Of a DNA stretch of 64,000 nucleotides, positions 20,757 to 31,343 are shown in pieces. Both the position numbers and the translations under genes were made by a program. A model generated the notes under the pieces. It saw only the letters and a program-made list of their open reading frames with translations, did no database searches and was not told the DNA's origin. This stretch comes from Tranzscheliella williamsii (Eukaryota; Basidiomycota; Ustilaginomycetes; Ustilaginales; Ustilaginaceae), in NCBI GenBank assembly GCA_023212725.1, contig JALBYF010000028.1:1-64000 (forward strand), read 5' to 3'. Positions within the stretch are counted from its first letter, which is position 1; the number at the start of each line of letters is the position of its first letter.

Positions 20757-23462
20757 CTAGCTTGATCGGGTGATGGAGAGCTCGACTTCCGAGATGACGA
20801 GGACGCCGGTGGGGGGAGGTCGGGCGAAGACGATAGCGGCGTGGGGCTGGGCGTAGACGACGGCGGTGCGGGCGGGGTGTGGGGTGGGCGGAGCCAGCAT
20901 AGCGGCGCGGCGCTGCTGGGCGGTGCGGGCAGTGAAGAGGGTGGGGAGGGAGAGCGACTTGGGGACGGCGGAGGAGGGCGGTGCGGGGGCGCGGCGGCGA
21001 GAGCGCGCCGCGGAGGCTGCGGAGGCGAGCAGAGGAGCGAGCGCACCCGCCGGGCGTACATGCGGGGCGGGCTCTGCTGGGGACTTGGGCGGCTGTCCGA
21101 GCTCGGCAGCCTGGCATAGGACCGCCCGGGCACGCATATCCAGCGAGCTCTTCCTATCCGGCATGCACAGTTGCGGCGCGCCGGCACCGCTTGCTGCTAC
21201 GCCGACGCCGACCCTGCTGCTGCCCACCCGCCCACCACTCTCGCGCGCAGCCAACCGGGCAGCACTCGGCTTGCTCGCCATCCGCCGTTTCGTAACGACG
21301 ACCGGCTCCGAAGCGAGATTGCCAAACAAGGACGAGCGGCAGCTGGAAGGCACAGGCCGCGGACGGCTCAGGACAGAGGCCGAGGCGCCCTGCTCGCCGC
21401 GTCCGCTCGCGGCCGAGACGAGCAAGCTCGAACTGGCAGAGTGTGTAAGTGCGGTCTGCTGCACCGCGCTATGCAACCCGCCCAGAGCGTGGCTGCGCTC
21501 GGACAGGTGAGCTGGACACGAAGTCGAGCTGGCCAGAAGGAATGGCTGGCTCGCCACGGATCTGCGATAGGGCAACGGAGTGCAACCGTGCAGATTGTCA
21601 TTCGGCATCGGCGGCGAAGGCAGCGCCTCCATGAGCATGGGGGAGGCGGCCAGCCCCAGCTCGGGCGTCGTAAGCGCTGGTGTAACGAGGCCGCTTGGGA
21701 GCACTGCGGAGGGCTGCTGCTTCTCGACATCGTCGAGCTTGACACTCGGACGGGGTGAATCGGCCTTCCAGTCGAGCGACTCGTCCATCAGGTAGCTGAA
21801 CTCGCCCATCTCGTCCTCTGCTTCAGGCTGGTCCGCCGTCACTCCGATCTCTTCCACAGCAGTGCATGACGAAGCACCGGAGGATGCCGTCGGAGACGAG
21901 CTGGCCCCCGCGGCCGCAAACATTCCCGACAGGATGGGACTGGAGCTGGTTGAGGCGATCGTGGAGGCCGAGTTCGAGACGATCCGGACCGTCGATGGTC
22001 GCCGTTGCACAGGCGTGCCGCCGTCCGCTGGTGTCCCTTCGCCTCTGTTCAGGACTGCTTCCGCGCCAAGCCCAGCGCTCAGCTGTGTGTGGTCTGGCGT
22101 GGCCCAATCCTTGGCATGTACATCTGCCTCCTCTTCCTCGCTCCACCAAGCACCTACTTCGGCGACCGTCTCTTGAGCACTCTCACTCGACGAGGTTCTG
22201 GCATGCTTAGTCACCGTCTTGCGATATCGATAGCCCAGTCCGCAGAGGTAGGCCAGCTTCTCTTCGACCGAGGGGCCGATCTTGCCGGACGGTTCGAGGA
22301 TGGGGCTGCCCCGCAGAGATAACCCCTTATTCTTGTCGAGCTCCATGATGGCGGTGCCACGGTCAGCCAGCGAAAGAGGGAGCTCTACTTTGTCGTTGAG
22401 GAGAAAGAGACTAGCATGGAGCCGTGCCAGCTTGTCAGCATCCATCTTGTCATTACGGTCGAGGTCCGAGTCCGTCTCGCAGTCGCTCGCTGTGCCTTGC
22501 GACGAGCCGGACCGCGACGTGGAGGGGATGAGCGCGGGCGGAGAGGCGAGCTGATCCGAATAGCCCGGCAAATTCTTCGCCTGACTATACGTAGGCAGGC
22601 CAGAAGGGTGGTGGTCCAAATCATCGAACCAGCCCAACTTAGGACAGCTGTCGGCTGTGTCGTTTGTATCGCCATCTACATCGCGGTGGTCAAAGCTAAC
22701 AAGCGACAGTGAAAGTCGCCGAGGAGAAGGGGCGGCTGAGGAGTAGGGCGACCAGCCTTGTCCGGCCGTTTGCCGTTGCTCCGACCTCCCCGCATCCTCT
22801 TGCCGGGCCTGCAGACGTGCCGCATCCCAGCTCCAGCTGACAGACTTGCGCCCTGCGTCAGGGGATGAAAACACTGAAGAGAGACAATGGGGCAGCTCGC
22901 GCCTTCCGGACGTGGTCCTGAGGGCGGACCTGAGCGCGCCGATCGGCGCTCTGGAGTGAGAGTGTAGCTTGTTCGTCTTGGCGGTGGCCACCGCGTTGTC
23001 ATGCCCAGAGAGGGTGTTGCTGGGTGGGGCCGGGAAGCGGAAAGTCTCGGATCTGCTTCTTCGTCCGCCCTTAAGACCCGAGGAGAGCAGATATACGGGC
23101 GATCCTTCTTGGTTCGCTGGAACCGGCGAAGGCGACATATATTCGAGCAAGAGGTCGTGGGTGGCCGACGACGTTCTCGCTATCGGTCTCTGCCTGTTGG
23201 TGCGGGCGAAAAGGGGACGCTGTCGTGCGTCGTCATCCGAGTCGGCCGAGCTGTCGCTGGCCGAGCTCTCGAACGCCAGGCCGTACTCGCGTCGGAGCGT
23301 GCGTTCGTACGCAGACTGGTGTCGCTTTGGGCCTGCCTGTCGTAGGCATGTCGGAGGGGCCTGCCCCAACCGCATACCTTGGCCAAAGTCCATGCCCGGG
23401 ATACCAAGTCCGATCCCGCCGCCACCCATGCCGGTGTTCTGGTAAGGACGGGTGACTGCCAT
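20757..23462 (-). CDS. Unrecognised 901-residue Ser-rich protein
   Basis: This is one uninterrupted frame. The ATG at 23462 (MAVTRPYQN) is chosen because the frame's next upstream codon option is a GTG. I do not recognise the family. After a Gly-rich N-terminus (GMGGGGIGLGIPGM) comes a conserved-looking block (YERTLRREYGLAFESSASDS). Around residues 390-430 there is a more ordered segment, EEKLAYLCGLGYRYRKTVTK. A late Cys/Ser-rich region and a short C-terminal block with ARPPTGVLVISEVELSITRS also look structured. The rest is low-complexity with many SP sites. There is no membrane segment. It is convergent with NOP9 and divergent from the 55-residue gene. Confidence 0.75.
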   Translation of the reverse strand: MAVTRPYQNTGMGGGGIGLGIPGMDFGQGMRLGQAPPTCLRQAGPKRHQSAYERTLRREYGLAFESSASDSSADSDDDARQRPLFARTNRQRPIARTSSATHDLLLEYMSPSPVPANQEGSPVYLLSSGLKGGRRSRSETFRFPAPPSNTLSGHDNAVATAKTNKLHSHSRAPIGALRSALRTTSGRRELPHCLSSVFSSPDAGRKSVSWSWDAARLQARQEDAGRSEQRQTAGQGWSPYSSAAPSPRRLSLSLVSFDHRDVDGDTNDTADSCPKLGWFDDLDHHPSGLPTYSQAKNLPGYSDQLASPPALIPSTSRSGSSQGTASDCETDSDLDRNDKMDADKLARLHASLFLLNDKVELPLSLADRGTAIMELDKNKGLSLRGSPILEPSGKIGPSVEEKLAYLCGLGYRYRKTVTKHARTSSSESAQETVAEVGAWWSEEEEADVHAKDWATPDHTQLSAGLGAEAVLNRGEGTPADGGTPVQRRPSTVRIVSNSASTIASTSSSPILSGMFAAAGASSSPTASSGASSCTAVEEIGVTADQPEAEDEMGEFSYLMDESLDWKADSPRPSVKLDDVEKQQPSAVLPSGLVTPALTTPELGLAASPMLMEALPSPPMPNDNLHGCTPLPYRRSVASQPFLLASSTSCPAHLSERSHALGGLHSAVQQTALTHSASSSLLVSAASGRGEQGASASVLSRPRPVPSSCRSSLFGNLASEPVVVTKRRMASKPSAARLAARESGGRVGSSRVGVGVAASGAGAPQLCMPDRKSSLDMRARAVLCQAAELGQPPKSPAEPAPHVRPAGALAPLLASAASAARSRRRAPAPPSSAVPKSLSLPTLFTARTAQQRRAAMLAPPTPHPARTAVVYAQPHAAIVFARPPPTGVLVISEVELSITRSS

Positions 23463-24466
23463 TTCAAAAGTCCTATTCACGGGTTGTCGAGGCGCGAGCG
23501 AAGGGCACAGCCCTACGTAAAATGGCTCGAAGAGAAGACAAGTCTAGAAGCGACACCGGTGTAGCGCAGCTATCGGCTCAGCAGAAGACCATCGATCAAC
23601 GATGGTATGGTGCAGCGGATTAGGGACCCAAGATGAAACGGGACTGGTGGTGGAGACGAGACAAGCTGTGAAAACCCTCTAGCCCTGTACTGGCCGCTTA
23701 GGGCGGGCCTAAAGCGGATGAAGGGCTCGAGAGCGGCGCGTGGGTGTGGCGGGAGAGCCATCGCGGGGCGCTAAACCATAGAATGGTTCCAACAGCATGC
23801 GGACTGTCAGTCATCTTGCTGAGGCCCATTCCGACGGCTCTACGCCAGAAGGCTAGTTAGATGCTCGAGAGTGGCAGGTCATCAAAGTGTTTGCCCAATG
23901 GAGAAAGTGTGAGCACTGAGCTGGACTGGCTGTCGAAATTGATATGGTTCCTAGCTAGGCGATACTTGACGGGACATATCACTTTGCCATCTCACGCAGC
24001 GGCAGTGCAGCCATCGCTAGCGTAGATGTTGGACTCGTCGTTTCACTCATGCACTTTCCATCAGTCCTCGGAGCAGAGCGCACTCCTTGATGCTGAGACC
24101 AGGCTCGCCAGGTTCGGTGTTGGCTAAGGGCAAGAGCATGGCTAGGGAGGCGCTACGGCATACCTCATGTAGATGCTCCAGATTCCTATTCGCAATCTAA
24201 CAGCTGATTCGACCCGCTAGGCTTTTTTAGAGGCTTAACATTCCGACACTACTTGACCCTTTCCCGATTTCCGGCTCTTGGTGATCCCAGCATCAGAAGA
24301 AAGAAGACCCTGGATGGGCAGCGAGCCTTGCGTTCTGGCCATTGCATGCTCCGCTGCTGCTGCCCCTTTTGTCCATCTGCGCTGCGTGTAGCGCTGCGCA
24401 CGAAGCTATTGTGGGAGCACGCGCATTCGATCGTTTTCCGGGCACGAGGCTTGCGACGCAGCTAGC
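23463..24466. other. Divergent spacer
   Basis: About 1 kb between the 901-residue gene (-) and the small membrane-protein gene (+). It has no supported gene, and short frames lack features. Confidence 0.5.
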
Positions 24467-24700
24467 ATGCCGCCACGGGTGCCGCTGACGCCCGAGCAGA
24501 AGCGAATCAGGGTGAGTGTGGCTGTGTGTTTGTGTTAGTGGATGTCCTGGCTGATGCACGTCCTTGGCTCGTGGCAGATGATGATGATCTCGTTTCCGCT
24601 GCTCGTCGCCACGTCGGTGGTCCTCGTCAAGCGCCTCTTTCTCGGCGAAGAGCAGCGCCGCCTCCCGTCGCACGGCAAGATCGCCCCGCCCCCCGCCTGA
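24467..24700 (+). CDS. Small single-pass membrane protein, 55 residues, two exons
   Basis: Exon 1 is 24467-24511 and exon 2 is 24578-24700, with a 66-nt GT-AG intron containing ctgatg. The product begins MPPRVPLTPEQKRIR. A hydrophobic segment (MISFPLLVATSVVLVKRLFL) and a polar tail ending in Pro and Ala follow. A short charged N-terminus, one membrane helix and a basic flank (KR) are the form of small mitochondrial inner-membrane or respiratory-chain accessory proteins. That location is inference, as I cannot name the family. It was found by reading across the intron, since the unspliced frames are too short to notice. Confidence 0.65.
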
Positions 24701-25169
24701 GCGCCCCGCCGCCACCGCCATTCGGCCACCCGCGCCGCACGCTCGGCACGCCAGCCATAGCCCTCCTCTTCGCCTTCCACCCACACTGCTTGAGACCATG
24801 CTACAATCGTCATGTCTCACAAGCCGCGCTCAGCATAGCACCTGTATCATACATGTACCCCTCGTACACTTTTCATGCTGCCGCCGACCCCGTTCAATGA
24901 CCTAGACTGGGTAACAAGCCGTAGGCCCCAGAGCGAACGCAAAAGGATGACGGTGGAACAGGGACAACTTCAATCGTATGATGGTGGTACAAGGAATGTG
25001 CAAATGCGTAGAGGTGTGAAACTGTTCGGTGATGGACGCCGTTGCCGGCTGAGGATATGGTCATGTTGTAAGACGGAATGCGAATAAGCACGGAAATCGC
25101 TTGACTGGGGGGCAGCAGGGTGGGTGGGTCATCGTGGTTTGCAAACAAAAGCTGAACAGGGTAGGGAGT
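24701..25169. other. Convergent 3' regions
   Basis: This 469 nt lies between the stop codons of the 55-residue gene (+) and the ASH-repeat gene (-). No gene was seen. Confidence 0.5.
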
Positions 25170-28100
25170 CTAGTCGCTCAGCGGCGAGAAGACGACAGCA
25201 TCGGACGCGAAGGGTTCGGGTTTGGTTAGAGCCGGACAGGCGGCAGTGGACGGCAGATCAAATTCGACCATCGCCATCAGCACTACCATTTTCGTCTCGT
25301 CTTGGTTCTTGACCTCGTGCACTTTGACAGGCACCGAGACTTCTTCGATGCCCGCCTTCTGATCTGTGCGTCTGTCGGATGGATCGCTCGAAGTGGACGG
25401 GATCGCTGACTGCACGGCACTCGGTCGCACGCGCAACAAGAGCCGCCTACTCTGATTGGGCCCTAATGAGCAGGTAACAGTCGAAGAGATGCGCTTCAAA
25501 TCCCGAGGTTTCTCTGCGTGCGGCACGGGCGGTGGCTTTGTTTCGACGGCGGCTGCGGCGCCCTGGTCTGCATGATCGCCGCTCGAAGCATCCGCATTGC
25601 TACTATCGTTAGGAGAAGCGGAGAGTGTAGCAGGCTTGACACCCAGTGCAGAAAGCCGCTCCTCGTATTTCTTGACCTTGTCCGTATTCCCCTTTCGGTG
25701 GGCAATCTTGAGCTTCTGGGAGATGTTTTCGATCTCCTCTTCTTCCTCCTTTGAGTGGGTCCCTCGGACGTCATCATCGTTGGCTATCGTCAGACCGACA
25801 TCAACCAGGCATCGCTGATGTAATAGGCCATGCGCGTCGATCGCGATGACAAAAGACCGTGGTTTGCTGGTCGTATTGCTAAGAACAAAACTTTCGGGTG
25901 TCGAGAGTCGGCCGGGAGTGCAGGCGCCGAAGTTGATGGAACCAGGATCAACGGAAAAGTTGGGTACTTTGCGGACATTGGCCTTCAACACCACCGTCTG
26001 ATCGTTGTCGCGATCGGCTACATTTTCTACCACCAACTTCTCCTGGAATTGTCCAGACATGGATGGGGAGAAGATGAATTCCACCTCGCGTTTACCGTAT
26101 CCGGGCACCACCCCGTATCTTCCGCTGCTGAGTTTAATATCGCCACTGGCGATGCTGCCGCTCTTGCGAATGCAGTAACGAAGCGCCCATTCGCTGCGAT
26201 TCTGGATCATAATCCTGCGTGTCTTGGAGTCGCCCTTCTCCATATGGCCAAAGTTGATATGCGGCTGGCCGAGTTCCAGCAAACTGCGGCATGTGTTGCT
26301 CCGGAGCATCAAGTCTCGTACCGGCAGTTCGTCAGCATCGAGCTCGGCCATGCCCGCAAATTCATCCGACTTTCTGACAATCCCCATGTCGAAAGCAATC
26401 AGTCTCATAAAAATACGCGAGTCTTGCTTCCGGGCGTTGCCTTGAATATGCGGACGAGTGCTGCCGCTCGGGTGGTAGACCGCAATGACCTGTCTCTCCG
26501 AATGCTGAGGTACGTCGAGGACCTCAAGCGGTACCAGCTTGCCTGCTTTGATCGAGGCTTGAAGCTCTCTCTGCAAGTTGATTTCGGCGCGCACAAATTG
26601 CTCTTCAGACTCCGGACTGCCCAGGAAGAAGGTGCTGAGGACACTGTTTTGCGCCTCGACAGCTGCGAGCAGGTCTTCAAGGGACATGCGAGAGACATCG
26701 ACCGGGTTGGACAGAACCGGAGACATTTTGCGCTTACCGGTTAGTGCAGGCGAGAAATGGACTCGGGTAGTTGAATCGGATTTGGTGTCTTTGGTGCTCT
26801 TGCCGTGAGTCCGGATGGCGGAGGTTGTCTGTGACTTGGTGACGTTTTTGAGTGTGGCCTGTTTCACCTTGATTTCATTGGCCAGGGGTGAAGGAAGCCT
26901 AGGTATAGATGCATCATCAGTAGCGGTAGCCTCTGGAGATGACGAATCTGACCTCTTGGTAGGACACTTGTCTCTGCTGGACGCCCCCACCTTGCTCTTC
27001 AGCGACCGAACCTTGCCATCCACCGCACCCGCAATGTGCAGCTTAGCGTTGGTAGTTGTTCCAAGGCTTCGTGGCTTGCCTCCAGTAGCAATGTTGTCCA
27101 ACAATGCGAACTTCTTGCTCTTAGCCGGGATCCTTCGTGCGTCAACGGGCGGGCCAGTGGCGAGATCCAGATACTCAAATTCCGAAAGGAGCGTACGGTC
27201 TCTAAAGGTAACTGTCTTACCGTAGCTGACCGTGATCCTGCCTTTGCCACCCTTTTTGAGAGCGGCGACCAGGTTTATGTGAACCTTAGATTTACCAGAG
27301 CCATTCGATTTTCTCTGGGAGGATGTAGAACTGCCCTCCTCTTTTTTCTTGCGAAAGTGACTATGCTTCTGAGCCAGCCGCCATGAAGCATTTTCTGTAC
27401 GGATGGACGTGGGAGAGTCAACTGATATCGTCTCGAGGAATCGCTCCTTGAGATCAGCACCGTTGATGGACGGCTTGGTCGATTTTGTCTTACCGCTCTC
27501 CGTCCCTTCGGCATGGGCGGGTGGATCCGCGGGTTCGATCTCCGCATAACCCGCGCCTGCTTTATTGCCTCCTGCCTTGGCTTCGAGTTTTGGGCTGCTC
27601 TCACGACTGACGTCGGTCGGAGCTTTGATGTACAAGGTCACGTCCTCGGGATGAGCCGGGCTAAGCTCTAGGGACAGCTTTTGTGATGAGACGTTTTCGA
27701 TGGTAAAGGTCCTCATTCGGGTCGAGTTGATGTTGACATCGCCAAAATCGACAAGGTTGGAGCCGGTCGGCGTCAAGATGCGGTAGAAGAGCGAATGGAA
27801 GCTGATTCTTTGCTTGTCGACATTATGGGATCGCACCTCAAAAATCTGATCCCCTTGTCGATTCAGTAGATTAGCGACCGTGATCTGCTTCCGGTAGGCT
27901 TCGTTGACTCGCCTGGGGAACGACTCGACCTTAAGCTCGACAGTCTGTAATGCGGGAATGGCCACCTCGTCCCGATACATGCTTAAGACTTTGGAGATGA
28001 AACGTAGATCGACACGAGCCGTCAACTCAGAGCGGTTGGTAACCGATATGTTGGCCGTCTTTCGTGTTCCCACTTGCACCTCGCCAAGGTCGACCATCTT

Positions 28101-31100
28101 CGGGCTGATCGAGATGAAAGAAGTGCAAACGCGGCTATGACAGACCACAGTTCTGCGCTCTCGTCCTCCTTTGCTGCGCGTGTTGGCCGTCCTCGCACGG
28201 GCGTAGTCGATGGAGACACGGAACGTCTTTGCAATGAGACGTCCACCCGTGAATTCTTCGTCCCATGGGACGCGCTCAGGTCGGTATGAGACAACCACTC
28301 GGTACTCGCCACCAGGGCGGAGGACAAGCTCTTCCAGCTGGTTGCTCTGGGCATGTTCTACGTTTCGAAGGCCAGATAGAGCGGCACCAACAGTGCTACG
28401 ATGATGTCGAGCACTGTTGGTAGAAGATCCAGCATGGGATGAACTGGCGGGGTACGGCTCAAAGCGGCTGTCCTGCGAAAGGGCAGTATGCTCCGAACGG
28501 ATCGACAGCGCGTCTTCTCGATCTGCTTCGCCACCACCAGAAGCGATGCTCGGACGTCCTCGTGATGCCGGCCGAGACAGACGGCCAGACGATTGCTGAC
28601 TGTGCTGGTTGGTAGAGACACTGCCTTGATCGTACTCGCTAGCTGAGGCCAAAGACTGGGGCCGTCCGGAATGGACTCTGCCCATCAAATTAAAATGAGC
28701 CGGTTCCACGGCAGTGTTACGGGAGCGAAGGCTTTCCATATGATCTGCTGTGATCGCCGTACGATGACCACTGACCGAGTCAGGGGTACCTGCTCGTCGG
28801 TTGGGTGAATGGGAGCGAGAACCGGCTTGTGAAGCGACAGAAGAGGCATCTACTCCATCGTCCTCCGAATCTCCGCTCTCCTGATTCCTTGTCAACAAGC
28901 TTGCAGACATCGCATCTTCAGACGAGGCCGAAAGTTCAAGTCGAGGTGGCTCGGCAGCTGGCTCCTCGGGGACGTGGGCGCGATAAGTAGGCGTCTTAGC
29001 TAGTTCTGATGTCGTGGCTCCTTGGTCGTTGACATCCGAAAGCTGGTACGAATCGGCTAGCTGGTGGAGAGGACTGCTACTCTCTGCAAAAGAAGACCGG
29101 TTGCTGTTCTCGTTTCCACTGGCTGACGAAAGTGGGTATTCATTGGCTAGGGAAACCGCCGGGATATCCTGCTGCTCAGCTGCGTCATCTTCGGCCTGGG
29201 GCGCCAGCTCGGCAAGCTGAAACATAACCTCGTATCCCTTTTGCACGCCAAAGGAGACATCGAGCAGCACGTCTGCATGGTTTTTGAGCACCAAAAGCTG
29301 CTTGGTCCAATGGCCCCCGTAGCAGTCACCGAAATCGAGGTAGTCGCCGGACAAGACGGCGAGAGCGTCGTCCGTAGCAGGGCCTAGCATATTGGCTCTG
29401 ATCACGACCCTGACGGCGTTGCTACTGTTGTGCAGGCTGGTAATGGACAGAACCTGTTCGTAATCCCTGCAGGGTTCTTGAGGTTTCAGGGAGACCTGGA
29501 CATGCTGCGACTCGAGGCGAAGCAGAGTGAGAGGATTGTAAGAAGATTCCTGATCTCCGACCCAGACGGATGGAATGGTTTCGCCAGTGTCAGCGTTAAC
29601 CAGGCTGATGGGAGGGGTCTGAAGCATGTTGTCGGCTTCTTCGAGTTTGACCTGACAAAGGCAATCAATCTCGGAGAGGTTGCGAAGAGCCAGAGTCTGC
29701 ATTTGGGACTGTCCAACAATGACGTCGCCAAAATCGAGGGTGATCGTTTTTCCGTCGCTCGACTGCGATATGGATGGGTTAACACTGGCGCTTGCATCAA
29801 GCGTAACATCGAAGAATGGTCGACAACACTGAGCTGCGACAGGAATCCGGATCTTTTGCATATCCTTGTCTTCCGGTCGATTTTTCAGAGCAATCACCGA
29901 AGAAGAGGAAGATGGAACATGTTGACTCTGAAAAGAGGCACGCCGCGACGCTGTGGAATCCTGCGGCGCATCGACCAGGTTGTATTCCTCCTCCTTCTTT
30001 GGCAACGCCCAGCTGGTGATGGTGATATTCCCACGGAGACCAAAAGCAGGATAGAGAGCGAGGCGCGCCTTGGGGTGAGGCGGCCGCGAGCCGTTGACTT
30101 CTGCGGCATAGCGGGGCGAGCCTAGACCCAATTCGTTGGTGGCACTGGCAATGCTCCCATGGTCCGAGGCCGCCGTGTTGGACCTAAAATTGAATTCTGA
30201 CGAAATTGGCTGATCGGAAGGATTCAGAGGACGGGAGGGAAGACCGGTAGACTCTGGTTCGAACTTGTCGGCGCTTAGCGCGGAAGGGGACGAGGGTGGC
30301 CGTTGCGGCCAGCCGCCCAATCGGTATTGGTCGGCTTCTTCGACAAAATCGTTCGGGCGGAGGACAATGTAGACATTGGTGCTTTGAGAAGGCTCGAGTA
30401 TAAAAGAGTCAGCGTTTTCGAGATTAGCGATGACGTGCCTCCAACCTCTTAGATTGGAAGGGACAAAGCCGCCACTTTTGGCCCAAGCTACGCTATTGGA
30501 GGGCCAAGCTACGGGATCGAAGTCATGTTTGGGGGCGGACCGCTTGCGACGCATAAAGGTCAGGCCCGGCCGCAGATCGGATTGGAGACGGAGAAGGACA
30601 CTTTGGTCGGCGCTGGGATTGGACACTTTGACGTGGTGAATGCAAGGAGCATGATTGATGTAGCTGTTGTCAAAGCGTAAGCAGTCCCGGATCGAAACCG
30701 AGATAAGAGTAGGCCCGTGAGATTTGACTTGCAGGTTTTCAATGTCATCAAGCTGTACCGGCGCGATGTGCACCGGAAAGGGAGGCTGCTTGAGGTGATG
30801 TTGTGAGGCAGCTCCGCTACTGGTGTAGGAAGAAGCGTTGTGCGTTGAAGTAGCAGACGAGGGGGGGAGTGAGGCGACAGATAGGCTGCTATCGGATGAT
30901 TCGGTGCGGGAGCGTGTCGAGAAGGGGTCGTTGGCGTCGCCGTTGATGCTGACTGGTAGGGAACGGGTAGGAAGGTTATCGTCAAAGCCAGGCTTGAGCG
31001 AGGATGAATCGAGGGCTGTTGGCGAAAGAAGAGGAGAGGTGTTGCTGCTGGATTGGGAGCCACTGGCATTGGAAAGGCTTGTGGAATGGATAGTTTCGTT

Positions 31101-31343
31101 GCGCTCCGCTATGGTGCGTGTATTGACGGCGGATTTGGCCTCGTGTGCTCCGATAACGGGGTTGGTCGACTTGATGGCTTTGGCTGTGCCACGGCCAGGA
31201 CGCTCGTTGGCGAGGGAGTCGCGGTCGCCGAGCACACGCTCAAAGGCACCCACCCAAGGTTGTGGCGCATGATCACGATCGTTGCCTGGTTCTTCTTCCA
31301 AGTCGAAGCGAGGAGATTTGACGGTATATTGACGATCGGACAT
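25170..31343 (-). CDS. Giant protein with ASH/MSP-like Ig-fold repeats, 2057 residues
   Basis: This single intron-free frame runs from the ATG at 31343. Repeated beta-sandwich signatures of the form (hydrophobic)DFG-x-(5-8)-x-T-x-x-(hydrophobic)-x-N occur near residues 530 (LDFGDVIVGQSQMQTLALRN), 668 (LDFGDCYGGHWTKQLLVLKN), 1081 (VDLGEVQVGTRKTANISVTN), 1196 (VDFGDVNINSTRMRTFTIEN), 1696 (INFGHMEKGDSKTRRIMIQN) and 1802 (INFGACTPGRLSTPESFVLS). A weaker copy lies near 218. Such repeats define ASH domains of ASPM, SPD-2 and Hydin and the PapD/MSP fold in general. Long Ser-rich linkers separate the repeats, and a short Lys/Glu helix sits near 1860-1890. No calponin-homology or IQ region of ASPM is visible and no membrane segment. 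Function is unknown; a centrosome/spindle-pole, trafficking or cell-wall scaffold role would be inference. Confidence 0.85.
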   Translation of the reverse strand: MSDRQYTVKSPRFDLEEEPGNDRDHAPQPWVGAFERVLGDRDSLANERPGRGTAKAIKSTNPVIGAHEAKSAVNTRTIAERNETIHSTSLSNASGSQSSSNTSPLLSPTALDSSSLKPGFDDNLPTRSLPVSINGDANDPFSTRSRTESSDSSLSVASLPPSSATSTHNASSYTSSGAASQHHLKQPPFPVHIAPVQLDDIENLQVKSHGPTLISVSIRDCLRFDNSYINHAPCIHHVKVSNPSADQSVLLRLQSDLRPGLTFMRRKRSAPKHDFDPVAWPSNSVAWAKSGGFVPSNLRGWRHVIANLENADSFILEPSQSTNVYIVLRPNDFVEEADQYRLGGWPQRPPSSPSALSADKFEPESTGLPSRPLNPSDQPISSEFNFRSNTAASDHGSIASATNELGLGSPRYAAEVNGSRPPHPKARLALYPAFGLRGNITITSWALPKKEEEYNLVDAPQDSTASRRASFQSQHVPSSSSSVIALKNRPEDKDMQKIRIPVAAQCCRPFFDVTLDASASVNPSISQSSDGKTITLDFGDVIVGQSQMQTLALRNLSEIDCLCQVKLEEADNMLQTPPISLVNADTGETIPSVWVGDQESSYNPLTLLRLESQHVQVSLKPQEPCRDYEQVLSITSLHNSSNAVRVVIRANMLGPATDDALAVLSGDYLDFGDCYGGHWTKQLLVLKNHADVLLDVSFGVQKGYEVMFQLAELAPQAEDDAAEQQDIPAVSLANEYPLSSASGNENSNRSSFAESSSPLHQLADSYQLSDVNDQGATTSELAKTPTYRAHVPEEPAAEPPRLELSASSEDAMSASLLTRNQESGDSEDDGVDASSVASQAGSRSHSPNRRAGTPDSVSGHRTAITADHMESLRSRNTAVEPAHFNLMGRVHSGRPQSLASASEYDQGSVSTNQHSQQSSGRLSRPASRGRPSIASGGGEADREDALSIRSEHTALSQDSRFEPYPASSSHAGSSTNSARHHRSTVGAALSGLRNVEHAQSNQLEELVLRPGGEYRVVVSYRPERVPWDEEFTGGRLIAKTFRVSIDYARARTANTRSKGGRERRTVVCHSRVCTSFISISPKMVDLGEVQVGTRKTANISVTNRSELTARVDLRFISKVLSMYRDEVAIPALQTVELKVESFPRRVNEAYRKQITVANLLNRQGDQIFEVRSHNVDKQRISFHSLFYRILTPTGSNLVDFGDVNINSTRMRTFTIENVSSQKLSLELSPAHPEDVTLYIKAPTDVSRESSPKLEAKAGGNKAGAGYAEIEPADPPAHAEGTESGKTKSTKPSINGADLKERFLETISVDSPTSIRTENASWRLAQKHSHFRKKKEEGSSTSSQRKSNGSGKSKVHINLVAALKKGGKGRITVSYGKTVTFRDRTLLSEFEYLDLATGPPVDARRIPAKSKKFALLDNIATGGKPRSLGTTTNAKLHIAGAVDGKVRSLKSKVGASSRDKCPTKRSDSSSPEATATDDASIPRLPSPLANEIKVKQATLKNVTKSQTTSAIRTHGKSTKDTKSDSTTRVHFSPALTGKRKMSPVLSNPVDVSRMSLEDLLAAVEAQNSVLSTFFLGSPESEEQFVRAEINLQRELQASIKAGKLVPLEVLDVPQHSERQVIAVYHPSGSTRPHIQGNARKQDSRIFMRLIAFDMGIVRKSDEFAGMAELDADELPVRDLMLRSNTCRSLLELGQPHINFGHMEKGDSKTRRIMIQNRSEWALRYCIRKSGSIASGDIKLSSGRYGVVPGYGKREVEFIFSPSMSGQFQEKLVVENVADRDNDQTVVLKANVRKVPNFSVDPGSINFGACTPGRLSTPESFVLSNTTSKPRSFVIAIDAHGLLHQRCLVDVGLTIANDDDVRGTHSKEEEEEIENISQKLKIAHRKGNTDKVKKYEERLSALGVKPATLSASPNDSSNADASSGDHADQGAAAAVETKPPPVPHAEKPRDLKRISSTVTCSLGPNQSRRLLLRVRPSAVQSAIPSTSSDPSDRRTDQKAGIEEVSVPVKVHEVKNQDETKMVVLMAMVEFDLPSTAACPALTKPEPFASDAVVFSPLSD

